Shown here in pieces: positions 30,110-38,863 of a stretch of 64,000 bases of DNA. Numbering within the stretch: the first letter of the stretch is position 1; each line of letters begins with the position of its first letter. The stretch lies in contig NZ_AVSV01000016.1 of assembly GCF_000498355.1 (NCBI RefSeq), forward strand, positions 1 through 64,000, in the 5' to 3' direction. Origin of the DNA: Clostridium sp. Ade.TY (GTDB lineage Bacteria; Bacillota; Clostridia; Clostridiales; Clostridiaceae). Below the pieces are notes generated by a model. The model did no database searches, was not told the origin of the DNA, and was given only the letters and a program-made list of their open reading frames with translations. The position numbers and the translations under genes are program-made.

Positions 30110-31798
30110 ATGGTTAGAGTATTATCATCAATTGAATCTATAGAATTAAATACTACTAATGATGAACTTTATATAAGAGGTTTTGCATTTATAAAAGGAG
30201 TAAAGATAGATAAAAACTATAAGATAAAGAAATCAATATATATATATAATGAAAATGAAAAATTTGTAATTCCAATAAAGAATGAATTTAGAGCTGATAT
30301 AACATATAAATATATGGATGATTATACCAATTATGATTATTCAGGATTTGAGGGAATAATAGACTTAAGTAATATAGCATATAGAAAATCATTGGATGTT
30401 GGTGTTTGGAAATTTGGAATATATTTAAATACTGGAGATAAAGAAGTTAAAAGTGATTTAAATTATACTGGAGATATAAATAAAATTAAAAAAGTAGTTC
30501 CTAAAGAGATATTTATTTATAATAAAAAAGCTATAAAAAAACAATGTTTAAAATTTGAAGAGGGATATTTATTTATAGATATATTTTATGAATATATAAA
30601 TTATAAAGCATATATCAAAAATATTCTTACTAAGAATCCATTAATATATAATTGTAAGCTAGCAGTACTAAATAAAAAACGTAAATTTGGAAATTTAATT
30701 TTAAAAAGAATGTATAAAATATTTAAATTTAAAAAAATAATAAGAAATAGAGTTGTATTTTTATCAGATAGTAGAACTGATTTTTCAGGAAATTTTGAGT
30801 TTATATATAAGGAACTAAAAGAAAGAGGAGAATATGATATAAAGTCTATATTGAAGCCAAGTATAACTGCAAGGAGATCATTAAAAGAAATGATAACTCT
30901 AGTTTATTATATTGCAACTAGTAAATATATTCTATTAGATGATTATTATCCACAAATATATAAGTATGATATTAGAGATGAGATTGAAGTAATACAATTA
31001 TGGCATGCAACAGGAGCATTTAAAACATTTGGATTTAGTAGAGTGGGAAAAGAAGGAGGGCCTAAATTTAATTCTAGAAATCATAGAAATTATACTAAAG
31101 TTATAGTTAGTTCAAATAATATAAGTAAATATTATGCTGAAGCATTTGGAATTTCAGAAAATAAAATTGTATCTACTGGAGTTCCAAGAACAGATATATT
31201 TTTTGATGAAAATTATAAAAAGGATATTATGGATAAACTTTATAGCAAATATTCTATGATAAAGAATAAAAAAGTTATATTATTTGCTCCAACTTTTAGA
31301 GGAAATGGACAAAGTAGTGCAACTTATGATTTTAGGAGATTAAATATAAAAAAGTTATATGATGAATTAAAAGATAATTATATTTTGATTTTGAAATTTC
31401 ATCCATTTATAAAAAATAATTTTAAGATAAGTAATGAGTATAAGGACTTTGTATTAGATTTATCAAAAGAGAGAGAAATAAATGATTTATTATTTATAAC
31501 AGATATTTTAATAACAGATTACTCATCAGTTTGTTTTGAATATTCATTGTTGGAAAGACCTATGATATTTTTTGCGTATGATTTAGAAAATTATATTGAA
31601 TCAAGAGATTTTTATTACCCATATGAAAAATTTATACCAGGACCTATAGCAAGAAATACTGATGAAATATTAGATATAATAATAAAAAATAATTTTAAAA
31701 TGGATAAGTTAAGTATATTTAGAAATAAGTTTTTTGATCATTTTGATGGGAAATCCACAAAAAGGGTTGTTGATACATTATTAAATTTAGATAATTAG
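30110..31798 (+). CDS. TarL/TagF-family polyol-phosphate polymerase, copy 2
   Basis: This is a full-length paralog of the 24379 gene, also 562 residues, with the same N-terminal beta-rich domain (about 1-150) and the same catalytic motifs: LWHATGAFKTFG, PRTDIFF, KFHPFIK and ITDYSSVCFEYSLLERP. The C-terminal half is much more alike than the N-terminal half. It lies beyond a strong terminator and so has its own transcription. As in Staphylococcus TarK/TarL, it may polymerise the same polyol on a different polymer or under other conditions. It is followed after 49 bases by the CARF-nuclease gene. Confidence 0.82.
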   Translation: MVRVLSSIESIELNTTNDELYIRGFAFIKGVKIDKNYKIKKSIYIYNENEKFVIPIKNEFRADITYKYMDDYTNYDYSGFEGIIDLSNIAYRKSLDVGVWKFGIYLNTGDKEVKSDLNYTGDINKIKKVVPKEIFIYNKKAIKKQCLKFEEGYLFIDIFYEYINYKAYIKNILTKNPLIYNCKLAVLNKKRKFGNLILKRMYKIFKFKKIIRNRVVFLSDSRTDFSGNFEFIYKELKERGEYDIKSILKPSITARRSLKEMITLVYYIATSKYILLDDYYPQIYKYDIRDEIEVIQLWHATGAFKTFGFSRVGKEGGPKFNSRNHRNYTKVIVSSNNISKYYAEAFGISENKIVSTGVPRTDIFFDENYKKDIMDKLYSKYSMIKNKKVILFAPTFRGNGQSSATYDFRRLNIKKLYDELKDNYILILKFHPFIKNNFKISNEYKDFVLDLSKEREINDLLFITDILITDYSSVCFEYSLLERPMIFFAYDLENYIESRDFYYPYEKFIPGPIARNTDEILDIIIKNNFKMDKLSIFRNKFFDHFDGKSTKRVVDTLLNLDN

Positions 31799-31847
31799 CT
31801 TTATAAAAATATAAAATTTATATAATACTTGTTTAAGGAGAAGCATT

Positions 31848-32975
31848 ATGAAAAAAGATACTTTAGTTACCGTATTTAGTGAGCATAATGAAAGTGGTTT
31901 AATATTATTTAAAAAGTATAAATTTAATAATATAAAAATAGTTATAGAACCTAACTTAAGAGAAGAAAAGTTAGATAACATAATTAACGTTTATAAAGGA
32001 TATAATGAAAATATTAAAATAGAAACAATAAATAAAAATTATATTGATAATATTAAAGAAATAGGAAATATAGATAATTTAGTGTTTAATTTAACTATAG
32101 AAGACACACTTTATGCTTTAAAACTATTAAATAAATGCATTGAAAATAATATTGAAGCAGTATATGTTGATATATTAGCCAAAAGGGAATATTGGTTTAA
32201 AAAAGGGATGAATTTGATAGAAGAAGAATTAGCAGACTTATATGTAGATGATATAATTGAAGCTAATGGAAGTAATATATTATCTTATGAAAGTAAGATT
32301 AATAAAGATAATAATATAATGGAATTTACAAAATTAATATATAGAAATATTGATTTATGGCATAAGTATAAACAAAAACTATATGATACATCTTTATTTG
32401 AGCATGATTATAATAATCAACAATTAGTAAAGGTTAATTTGTATAAATTAAATAATGAAGAAAAAGAACTTTTATTGAGTATAATTAATGGCTTTAAAAA
32501 ATTAGAATTAATAAAAACAAATAATGATGAAAATAGCTTAGAAGTAACTTTTTTAAGTGATACATTAAAGCCATTTATATTTAAAAGTGGTACTTGGCTT
32601 GAAATATTGACTGAGAGTGTAGTAAAAGATATAAGTACTATTGATGATGTAAAAAGTGGTGTAGTTTTTTTATGGAATAAACCAAAAGGTAATATAAAGA
32701 ATGAATTAGACGTAGTTGCAGTTAAAGATTCTATAATGGTTATAATATCATGTAAAGATAGTTCAAAGTATGATGAGAATACATTAAATGAATTGAAAGT
32801 ATATAGCGATAAGTTAGGTGGAGAAAATACAAAGAAAATACTTGTTGCAACAAAAAGACCAATAAAATCATCTATATTTGATAGGGCTAAAGAGATGGAT
32901 ATAAATATTATAATATTAAATAAGGATTTAAATAAGTTTAAGGAAGAATTGGAATATATAATAAATAAAAAATAA
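31848..32975 (+). CDS. DUF1887 protein: CARF-like domain plus PD-(D/E)xK nuclease (Card1/Can2-like)
   Basis: The N-terminal third is a Rossmann-like CARF candidate (DTLVTVFSEHNESGLILFK, then alternating strands and helices). Residues about 195-235 look like a winged-helix linker. The C-terminal third has the nuclease signature of DUF1887: GTWLE with E252, ELDVV with D288, and SCK with K303. Card1 and Can2 of type III CRISPR systems use this architecture to cut nucleic acid when cyclic oligoadenylate binds. No cas gene or repeat array is in the window. The gene follows a teichoic polymerase by 49 bases with AAGGAG before its ATG, and no terminator separates them. It has 375 residues. The domain assignment of the N-terminus is inferred. 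Confidence 0.72.
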   Translation: MKKDTLVTVFSEHNESGLILFKKYKFNNIKIVIEPNLREEKLDNIINVYKGYNENIKIETINKNYIDNIKEIGNIDNLVFNLTIEDTLYALKLLNKCIENNIEAVYVDILAKREYWFKKGMNLIEEELADLYVDDIIEANGSNILSYESKINKDNNIMEFTKLIYRNIDLWHKYKQKLYDTSLFEHDYNNQQLVKVNLYKLNNEEKELLLSIINGFKKLELIKTNNDENSLEVTFLSDTLKPFIFKSGTWLEILTESVVKDISTIDDVKSGVVFLWNKPKGNIKNELDVVAVKDSIMVIISCKDSSKYDENTLNELKVYSDKLGGENTKKILVATKRPIKSSIFDRAKEMDINIIILNKDLNKFKEELEYIINKK

Positions 32976-33003
32976 AGTAACTAGTATATCTAGTTACTTT
33001 ATT
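32971..33003. terminator. bidirectional terminator between CARF-nuclease gene and psd
   Basis: Arms AATAAAGTAACTAG and CTAGTTACTTTATT form a perfect stem around a short loop, between convergent genes. It overlaps the 3' ends of both. Confidence 0.85.
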
Positions 33004-33884
33004 TTATTACCAATGGACTCACCCATATAAACTCTAGTTTCATAACCTAAATGTGTTTGCTTTAGTATGTCACTGTCAATTTGAACAATATCTTTTTTCA
33101 AAAATAATATTACTGTTGAACCACCGAATTTGAAGTAGCCTTTTTCATCACCTTTATTTACTCTTTTGTTTTCTTTGTATGATTGAATTATACTACCAAC
33201 GCATGTTGCACCAACTTCTACATAAAGCATGTCGCCAAAATGATCAGATTTAAAAATTGACCATTCACGCTTGTTTTGGCAGAAAAGTTTAGGTACTTTA
33301 TCAACTGCTATAGGATTTACAGAATAATAATTTCCTTTTATTTTATGATTTTCAAGTGGAATACCTGAATCTACAAAATGATATCTATGATAATCCGTAG
33401 GACATAACCTAAAAATTAAACAAATTCCATTATCGTAATCTTTTGCTATTTCAGAATTACCTATTAGTTCCTTAAGACTATAAGTTATTCCTTTTACTTG
33501 AACTAGTTTATTCATATCTATATTATCATAGGCAAGCAATCTTCCGTCAACAGGAGACATTAATGTATCCTTATTTGAAGGTATAGGTCTTGCAGTTGAG
33601 CGAACTTTCCTAGCAAAGAAATCGTTAAAATTTTTAAATTCTTTAGGCTTTTTAGAATATATATTCATATTTATATCAAAATCATTTATAAATTGAGGTA
33701 TTTTCTTTTTACTTAATTTTGTATCACAAAAAAAGCCATATAATTTAGAACAAATTTTCTTTTTAATAATAAGTTCAGTAATACGTCTTCCAGAAGGGGA
33801 TTGATAGCACCATTCTAAATATTTTATTCCGGCAACTTTTTCTTCTTCGTATGATTTTGTAGTTCTATTGTATACAAGTATCAT
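32994..33884 (-). CDS. psd: phosphatidylserine decarboxylase
   Basis: This enzyme converts phosphatidylserine to phosphatidylethanolamine at the membrane. The 296 residues match the type II proenzyme. The self-cleavage site FGGST places the pyruvoyl-forming serine at about residue 256, and the catalytic region [10 protein letters not shown] and the SPVDG motif are present. The start ATG has GAGGAG upstream. No pssA (phosphatidylserine synthase) is adjacent, so the substrate enzyme must be elsewhere. It is convergent with the CARF-nuclease gene and divergent from hydA. Confidence 0.95.
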   Translation of the reverse strand: MILVYNRTTKSYEEEKVAGIKYLEWCYQSPSGRRITELIIKKKICSKLYGFFCDTKLSKKKIPQFINDFDINMNIYSKKPKEFKNFNDFFARKVRSTARPIPSNKDTLMSPVDGRLLAYDNIDMNKLVQVKGITYSLKELIGNSEIAKDYDNGICLIFRLCPTDYHRYHFVDSGIPLENHKIKGNYYSVNPIAVDKVPKLFCQNKREWSIFKSDHFGDMLYVEVGATCVGSIIQSYKENKRVNKGDEKGYFKFGGSTVILFLKKDIVQIDSDILKQTHLGYETRVYMGESIGNKIK

Positions 33885-33982
33885 ATTTTACTCCTCTGTT
33901 AATCTTTATAAGAATTTTCTTAGCAAATATAATAAAAGTATAGAGTAAAGTAATATTTAATGCAAGTTGAAGTAGTTTGAAA

Positions 33983-34000
33983 ATTATAACATATTAACAA
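33983..34000 (+). promoter_or_regulatory. partial Rex-like site before hydA
   Basis: The right half is a perfect TTAACAA. The left half ATTATAA matches TTGTTAA at only four of seven positions. It ends five bases before the -35 box of the hydA promoter. Rex, the NADH-sensing repressor, controls fermentative genes in clostridia, so the location is sensible but the match is weak. Confidence 0.3.
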
Positions 34001-34004
34001 CCGA

Positions 34005-34033
34005 TTGATATTATGTACGTAATAAGGTAAAAT
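34005..34033 (+). promoter_or_regulatory. promoter of hydA
   Basis: TTGATA at 34005-34010 and TAAAAT at 34028-34033 are separated by 17 bases, each one mismatch from consensus or close to it. This predicts a 5' UTR of about 130 bases before hydA. I see no known riboswitch in that leader. Confidence 0.6.
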
Positions 34034-34169
34034 CAAATTGTGATTAAATTTTATAAGCCTATTTTTTAATAATTTAAAATACATACATAGTTTTGATAGT
34101 TAAAATTATAACAATCTTTTTAGTTTTAAGAGGGTTTAAATTTAAGTTAATGGAGGTACGTTTTTAAGG

Positions 34170-35924
34170 ATGAAAAAATTAATTATTAATGACAAGGAAA
34201 TCCAAGTTGCAGAAGGTACTACTATAATAGATGCTGCAAGAGAAAATGGCATAAACGATATAGCAACGCTTTGTTATTTAAAAGAGTGTTCAAATATAGG
34301 TAAGTGTGGAGTGTGTGCTGTTGAAATAGAAGGAAAGCCAAATCTTGCATTAGCTTGTATTACAAAAGTTGAAGATGGAATGGTTGTAAGAACTAATACT
34401 GAGAAGGTACAAGAAAGAGTTAAAGCTAGAGTTTCTACTTTATTAAATAAGCATGAGTTTAAATGTGGACAATGTTCAAGAAGAGAAACTTGTGAGCTTT
34501 TAAAGTTAGTTATAAAAAGCAAAGGAAGAGCTACAACACCTTTCTTACCTAAAGATAAGAGCGAATATATTGATGAAAGAAGTAAATCAATTACTATAGA
34601 TAGAACAAAATGTGTACTTTGTGGAAGATGTCAAGCTGCTTGTAAGTCAAAATCAGGTACAGAAGCTATAAAGATAACAAATATAGATGGAACAAGAATG
34701 GTAGCGCCAACAGATAATAAATGTTTTGATGAAACAAATTGTTTATTATGTGGTCAATGTGTTGCAGCATGTCCAGTAGCTGCATTAGAAGAAAAATCAC
34801 ATATTGAAAGAGTTGAAGAAGCTTTAGCAGATTCAGAAAAGCATGTAATAGTTGCAATGGCTCCAGCTGTAAGAACAGCAATGGGTGAATTATTTAACAT
34901 GGGTTATGGAGTAGATGTAACAGGAAAATTATATACTGCATTAAGAGAATTAGGATTTGATAAAGTATTTGATATAAACTTTGGTGCTGATATGACTATA
35001 ATGGAAGAAGCTACAGAACTTATTCAAAGAATAGAAGCTGGTGGTCCATTCCCAATGCTTACATCATGTTGTCCTGCTTGGGTTAGACAAGTAGAAAATA
35101 ATTATCCAGAGTTTATAGAAAACTTATCATCAGCTAAGTCACCACAACAAATATTTGGTACTGCAACAAAAACATACTATCCACAAATAGCAGATATTGA
35201 TCCTAAAAAAGTATTTACAGTTACTGTAATGCCATGTACAGCTAAAAAGTATGAGGCAGATAGACCAGAAATGGAAAATGACGGAATAAGAAATATCGAT
35301 GCTGTTATTACTACAAGAGAATTAGCTAGCATGATAAAGAAAAGAAAGATAAACTTTGCTAAGTTAGAAGATGGAGTTCAAGATCCTGCAATGGGAGAAT
35401 ACACTGGTGCTGGAGTTATATTTGGAGCAACTGGTGGAGTTATGGAAGCTGCAATAAGAACAGCTAAAGACTTCGTTGAAAAGAAAAGCTTAGAAGAAAT
35501 AGAATATCATTCAGTAAGAGGTTTAGATGGAATAAAAGAAGCTACAGTAAATATAGGTGGAAAAGACTATAATTTAGCAGTAGTTAATGGTTCAGCAAAC
35601 CTTTATGAATTCATGGAAAGTGGAAGAATGAATAATAAAGACTATCACTTTATAGAAGTTATGGCATGTCCAGGAGGATGTGTAGATGGTGGTGGTCAAC
35701 CACATGTAAGCGCTGAAAATAGAGAAAAGATAAATGTAAAAGCTGTAAGAGCATCAGTTTTATATAACCAAGATAAAAACTTTAAGAAGAGAAAATCACA
35801 TGAAAATGAAGCTTTATTAAAGATGTATGAAACATATATGGGAGAACCAGGACATGGAAGAGCTCATGAGTTATTACACTTAAAATATAAGAAAAAAGAT
35901 AAATCTTCAGAAGAAATTGTATAA
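34170..35924 (+). CDS. hydA: [FeFe]-hydrogenase (CpI type)
   Basis: This is a cytoplasmic monomeric hydrogenase that evolves hydrogen from reduced ferredoxin. The domains in order are a plant-type [2Fe-2S] domain (residues 1-80, with CYLKECSNIGKCGVC), a His-ligated [4Fe-4S] region (HEFKCGQCSRRETC), two [4Fe-4S] clusters (CVLCGRCQAAC and CLLCGQCVAACP), and the H-cluster domain with TSCCPAW near residue 298, MPCTAKKYE near 354 and ACPGGCVDGGGQP near 499. The 584 residues match Clostridium pasteurianum CpI. It is monocistronic, with its own promoter and terminator. The maturases HydEFG are not in the window. Confidence 0.97.
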   Translation: MKKLIINDKEIQVAEGTTIIDAARENGINDIATLCYLKECSNIGKCGVCAVEIEGKPNLALACITKVEDGMVVRTNTEKVQERVKARVSTLLNKHEFKCGQCSRRETCELLKLVIKSKGRATTPFLPKDKSEYIDERSKSITIDRTKCVLCGRCQAACKSKSGTEAIKITNIDGTRMVAPTDNKCFDETNCLLCGQCVAACPVAALEEKSHIERVEEALADSEKHVIVAMAPAVRTAMGELFNMGYGVDVTGKLYTALRELGFDKVFDINFGADMTIMEEATELIQRIEAGGPFPMLTSCCPAWVRQVENNYPEFIENLSSAKSPQQIFGTATKTYYPQIADIDPKKVFTVTVMPCTAKKYEADRPEMENDGIRNIDAVITTRELASMIKKRKINFAKLEDGVQDPAMGEYTGAGVIFGATGGVMEAAIRTAKDFVEKKSLEEIEYHSVRGLDGIKEATVNIGGKDYNLAVVNGSANLYEFMESGRMNNKDYHFIEVMACPGGCVDGGGQPHVSAENREKINVKAVRASVLYNQDKNFKKRKSHENEALLKMYETYMGEPGHGRAHELLHLKYKKKDKSSEEIV

Positions 35925-35935
35925 TTCTATATAAT

Positions 35936-35977
35936 AAAAATGTATCTCATGCTATATTAAGTATGAGGTACATTTTT
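35936..35977 (+). terminator. terminator after hydA
   Basis: AAAAATGTATCTCAT pairs with ATGAGGTACATTTTTT (one mismatch) across a short loop and runs into T residues. Confidence 0.88.
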
Positions 35978-35995
35978 TTATTTTAGGGAGGAATT

Positions 35996-36781
35996 ATGAA
36001 GTTATTAGCAAGTGATTTTGATGGAACGTTGTTGGTTGATAAGGAGATTCACAAGAGGGATCTTGATGGAATAAAAAATTTACGTAAGGAAGGACATAAA
36101 TTTATTGTATCTACAGGTAGAACTCTTTTAGGTATGGAAGAAGTATTTGAAAAATATGATTTAGAATTTGATTATTTAGTTCTTTGTAATGGGGCATTAA
36201 TACTTGATAAAGATAAAAGGGTAATAAAAAATAGTATGATTGAGTTTGAAGCAGTTAAAAAAATTATAGAAGAATTTTCAGATGAAGAGCAAACTATGAT
36301 TTATTTTGATAATGGAAATGGAATGAACTTAATAGAAAATAAAAATGCTGACTTGGAAAATCTACAATTTTTTGAAGAGCTTGAAGTTGAAGTAGCTAAA
36401 AAGGAAGATATATTAAACTTAAAAAGTGGAGCATTAATTTTAAGTGTATTTGCATCAGATGGTTCTATAGAGAGAGCAGAAAAAATAAAAGAGAGATTAA
36501 TAAATATGTTTGGAGATGAACTTGGTATATTTAGAAATCAATTTTTTATTGATATAGTTTCTAAGGGTTCATCAAAAGGAAATGGATTAAAAGAAGTTTT
36601 AAAGATAGAAAATAAAAATTTTGATGATATATATACTGTAGGTGATTCGTTTAATGATGTATCAATGTTTGAAATAACAAATAACAGTTATACATTTAAT
36701 AGAGCGGAAGATGGCGTAAAAATATATGCAAAGAATCATATAGATTATGTTCATGAGATTGTTGATTACATAATAAAATAA
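35996..36781 (+). CDS. Cof-type HAD-IIB family phosphatase
   Basis: This is a haloacid dehalogenase-like phosphatase acting on a sugar phosphate or a similar small metabolite. Motif I DFDGTLL is at residues 7-13, motif II STGRT near 40, a C2B cap domain fills about 85-180, and motifs III/IV are the lysine region KGNGLKEVL and GDSFNDVSMF. It has 261 residues. It stands alone between two terminators, with AGGGAGG before the ATG. A second Cof-type gene is cut off at the right end of the window. The substrate is unknown. Confidence 0.88.
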   Translation: MKLLASDFDGTLLVDKEIHKRDLDGIKNLRKEGHKFIVSTGRTLLGMEEVFEKYDLEFDYLVLCNGALILDKDKRVIKNSMIEFEAVKKIIEEFSDEEQTMIYFDNGNGMNLIENKNADLENLQFFEELEVEVAKKEDILNLKSGALILSVFASDGSIERAEKIKERLINMFGDELGIFRNQFFIDIVSKGSSKGNGLKEVLKIENKNFDDIYTVGDSFNDVSMFEITNNSYTFNRAEDGVKIYAKNHIDYVHEIVDYIIK

Positions 36782-36796
36782 ATTAAAATAATTAAT

Positions 36797-36830
36797 AAAA
36801 AAAGAATCCCAAAGTTTTGGGATTCTTTTT
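36797..36830. terminator. bidirectional terminator between HAD and ABC-F genes
   Basis: AAAAGAATCCCAAA pairs perfectly with its complement, with A and T runs on either side, between convergent genes. Confidence 0.9.
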
Positions 36831-36835
36831 ATTAA

Positions 36836-38425
36836 TTATTTTATAGTATCTAAGTATTCGTCGTAAGACATAACTCTATCAACTATAGAACCATCTTCTT
36901 TAATATCTATTATTCTATTTGCAATAGTTTCTATAAATTCATGGTCATGAGATGCAAATAATAATACGCTCTTATAATCTTTAAGACCATTATTTACAGC
37001 AGTTATTGATTCAAGGTCTAAGTGGTTTGTAGGTTGATCTAGCATTAATACATTAGCGTTTGAAAGCATCATTCTAGATAACATACATCTAACTTTTTCT
37101 CCTCCAGATAAAACTGAAGCTTCTTTAAGAGCTTCTTCACCTGAGAATAACATTCTTCCAAGGAAACCTCTTATGTAACTTTCAGATTTTTCTTCAGAGA
37201 ATTGTCTAAGCCAATCTACTAATGAAAGGTGGCAATCATTGAAGAACTCTGAATTATCCTTAGGGAAGTATGCTGTTGAAATAGTTATTCCCCATTTATA
37301 TGAACCACTATCTGGCTCCATTTCACCATTTATTATTTTAAATAATGTTGTAATAGCTATTTCATTGTTTCCAACTAAAGCAATCTTATCATCTTTATTA
37401 ACTCTGAAGCTTACGTTATCTAAAACTTTAACTCCATCTATAGTTTTTGATAAATTTTCAACGATTAATATATCATTACCAACTTCTCTTTCAGGTTTAA
37501 ATCCAACGAAAGGATATCTTCTAGTTGATGGTTGTATATCATCTAAAGTAATTTTATCTAATAATTTCTTTCTTGAAGTTGCTTGCTTTGATTTTGATGC
37601 ATTAGCACTGAATCTAGCAATGAAGTCTTGAAGTTCTTTAATTTTATCTTCTTTTTTCTTGTTTTGTTCTTTAGCCATTTGAAGAGCTAATTGACTTGAT
37701 TGGTACCAGAAATCATAGTTACCAGTAAATATTTTAATTTTACCAAAATCAACATCAGCGATATTAGTACAAACTTTATTTAAGAAGTGTCTATCGTGGG
37801 ATACAACAATAACAGTTCCCTCGAAGTTTATTAAGAATTCTTCAAGCCAGTTGATTGATTTAATATCTAAGTGGTTTGTAGGCTCATCAAGTATAAGTAT
37901 TCCAGGGTTACCGAATAAAGCTTGAGCTAAAAGAACTTTAACTTTTTCTCCACCAGTTAATTCAGAAACCTTTTTATAGTGCATATCAGTTCCTATTCCA
38001 AGTCCTTGAAGTAATGATGATGCTTCAGCTTCAGCTTCCCATCCATTAAGTTCTGCAAATTCACCTTCAAGCTCTGACGCTTTGATTCCATCTTCATCAG
38101 TGAAATCAGGTTTAGCATATAAAGCATCTTTTTCTTTCATTATTTGGTAAAGTCTTTCGTTACCCATTATTACTGTTTCTAAAACTTCAAATTCATCATA
38201 TTGATAGTGATCTTGTTTTAAAACAGACATTCTTGTATTAGGAGCAATTGATACATCTCCTGTATTTGGTTCAACTTCTCCAGCAAGGATTTTTAAAAAT
38301 GTACTTTTACCAGCACCATTAGCTCCAATTACACCATAACAATTTCCAGCAGTGAACTTTAAATTAACATCTTCAAAAAGTTTACGTCCACCATATCTTA
38401 AACTAACATTTGATACAGTTATCAA
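36836..38425 (-). CDS. ABC-F family ATPase (YkpA/YbiT-like)
   Basis: This is a soluble tandem ATPase that binds ribosomes, not a transporter. The first domain has GANGAGKST near residue 35 and LTGGEKVKVLLAQALF. The linker with basic helix (KKKEDKIKELQDF) is near residues 235-300. The second domain has the degenerate P-loop GNNEIAITT and intact LSGGEKVRCMLSRMM. It has 529 residues. The start is a TTG at 38423-38425, nine bases after GAGGT, and no ATG is better placed. The second P-loop lacks the GKS/T lysine (NEIAIT replaces NGxGKS), which is typical of this YkpA/YbiT branch as I recall it. Housekeeping or resistance function cannot be told apart here. Confidence 0.9.
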   Translation of the reverse strand: MITVSNVSLRYGGRKLFEDVNLKFTAGNCYGVIGANGAGKSTFLKILAGEVEPNTGDVSIAPNTRMSVLKQDHYQYDEFEVLETVIMGNERLYQIMKEKDALYAKPDFTDEDGIKASELEGEFAELNGWEAEAEASSLLQGLGIGTDMHYKKVSELTGGEKVKVLLAQALFGNPGILILDEPTNHLDIKSINWLEEFLINFEGTVIVVSHDRHFLNKVCTNIADVDFGKIKIFTGNYDFWYQSSQLALQMAKEQNKKKEDKIKELQDFIARFSANASKSKQATSRKKLLDKITLDDIQPSTRRYPFVGFKPEREVGNDILIVENLSKTIDGVKVLDNVSFRVNKDDKIALVGNNEIAITTLFKIINGEMEPDSGSYKWGITISTAYFPKDNSEFFNDCHLSLVDWLRQFSEEKSESYIRGFLGRMLFSGEEALKEASVLSGGEKVRCMLSRMMLSNANVLMLDQPTNHLDLESITAVNNGLKDYKSVLLFASHDHEFIETIANRIIDIKEDGSIVDRVMSYDEYLDTIK

Positions 38426-38577
38426 TCTTATTCTACCTCATTTCATAAATATATTTATTTGCCTATTATAACACATAAATTCAAATAAGTACTATAACAA
38501 AATATTACTTATGTAAAATGCTTCAAAGCAAGTAAAAATAATGCGTTAAAGCAAAGTGAATAAATGGATAAATATTA

Positions 38578-38607
38578 TTGACAATGTTTTTATAGAAATG
38601 ATAAAAT
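38578..38607 (+). promoter_or_regulatory. promoter of the symporter leader
   Basis: A perfect TTGACA at 38578-38583 and TAAAAT at 38602-38607 are 18 bases apart. A perfect TATAAT also lies at 38613-38618. The transcript would start about 320 bases before the symporter ATG. Bases 38426-38577, between this promoter and the divergent ABC-F gene, hold nothing else I can recognise. Confidence 0.65.
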
Positions 38608-38644
38608 TATCTTATAATGAAATTTGTAGGTTGGGAGAATGGTC

Positions 38645-38713
38645 ATGAAATGCATTAACTTTAATTTGATTCAAAAAGTTAATATAGCGTATTACTTTAA
38701 CTATTATAGATAA
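38645..38713 (+). CDS. tyrosine-rich leader peptide of the symporter
   Basis: A 22-codon ORF starts at ATG 38645, seven bases after GGGAG (an in-frame ATG at 38639 is less well spaced). The encoded peptide ends in AYYFNYYR, so four of its last seven residues are tyrosine, next to a phenylalanine. Its TAA stop is the first triplet of the 5' arm of a strong hairpin. Such a codon run directly before alternative hairpins and a terminator is the hallmark of amino-acid attenuation. No protein function is expected. Confidence 0.65.
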   Translation: MKCINFNLIQKVNIAYYFNYYR

Positions 38714-38786
38714 AGTTTGTATTTATAAAAATTATAGATACAAACTTTAGTTTAAGAAACTATTGATTTGTATCTATGATGGTTAG
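38711..38786 (+). promoter_or_regulatory. mutually exclusive hairpins of the symporter leader
   Basis: Segment 1 (38711-38728), segment 2 (38732-38749) and segment 3 (38767-38777) compete. Segment 2 contains ATAGATACAAA, which pairs either with TTTGTATTTAT of segment 1 or, perfectly, with TTTGTATCTAT of segment 3. Segment 3 plus its extension (CTATGATGGTTAG, 38774-38786) can also pair, with one bulge, with the 5' arm of the first terminator (AGCCACATAG). The direction of control cannot be decided by eye. Confidence 0.6.
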
Positions 38787-38817
38787 GGTTTAATGACTTG
38801 TTCGGATTTTATATATT

Positions 38818-38848
38818 AGCCACATAGTACGAAACTATGTGGCTTTTT
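38818..38848 (+). terminator. leader terminator 1
   Basis: AGCCACATAG and CTATGTGGCT form a 10-base-pair stem around TACGAAA, followed by T residues, 92 bases before the symporter gene. It must be bypassed for expression from the leader promoter. Confidence 0.85.
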
Positions 38849-38863
38849 GTTTAGTTAAAATTT

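Noticed and set aside
31848-32975. Part of a type III CRISPR locus
   Set aside because: No cas10, csm/cmr or repeat-spacer array is visible anywhere in the window. Only the nuclease is similar.
38620-38848. T-box riboswitch before the symporter
   Set aside because: The conserved T-box sequence (AGGGTGGNACCGCG-like) and specifier architecture are missing, whereas a translated leader ORF with a ribosome site is present.
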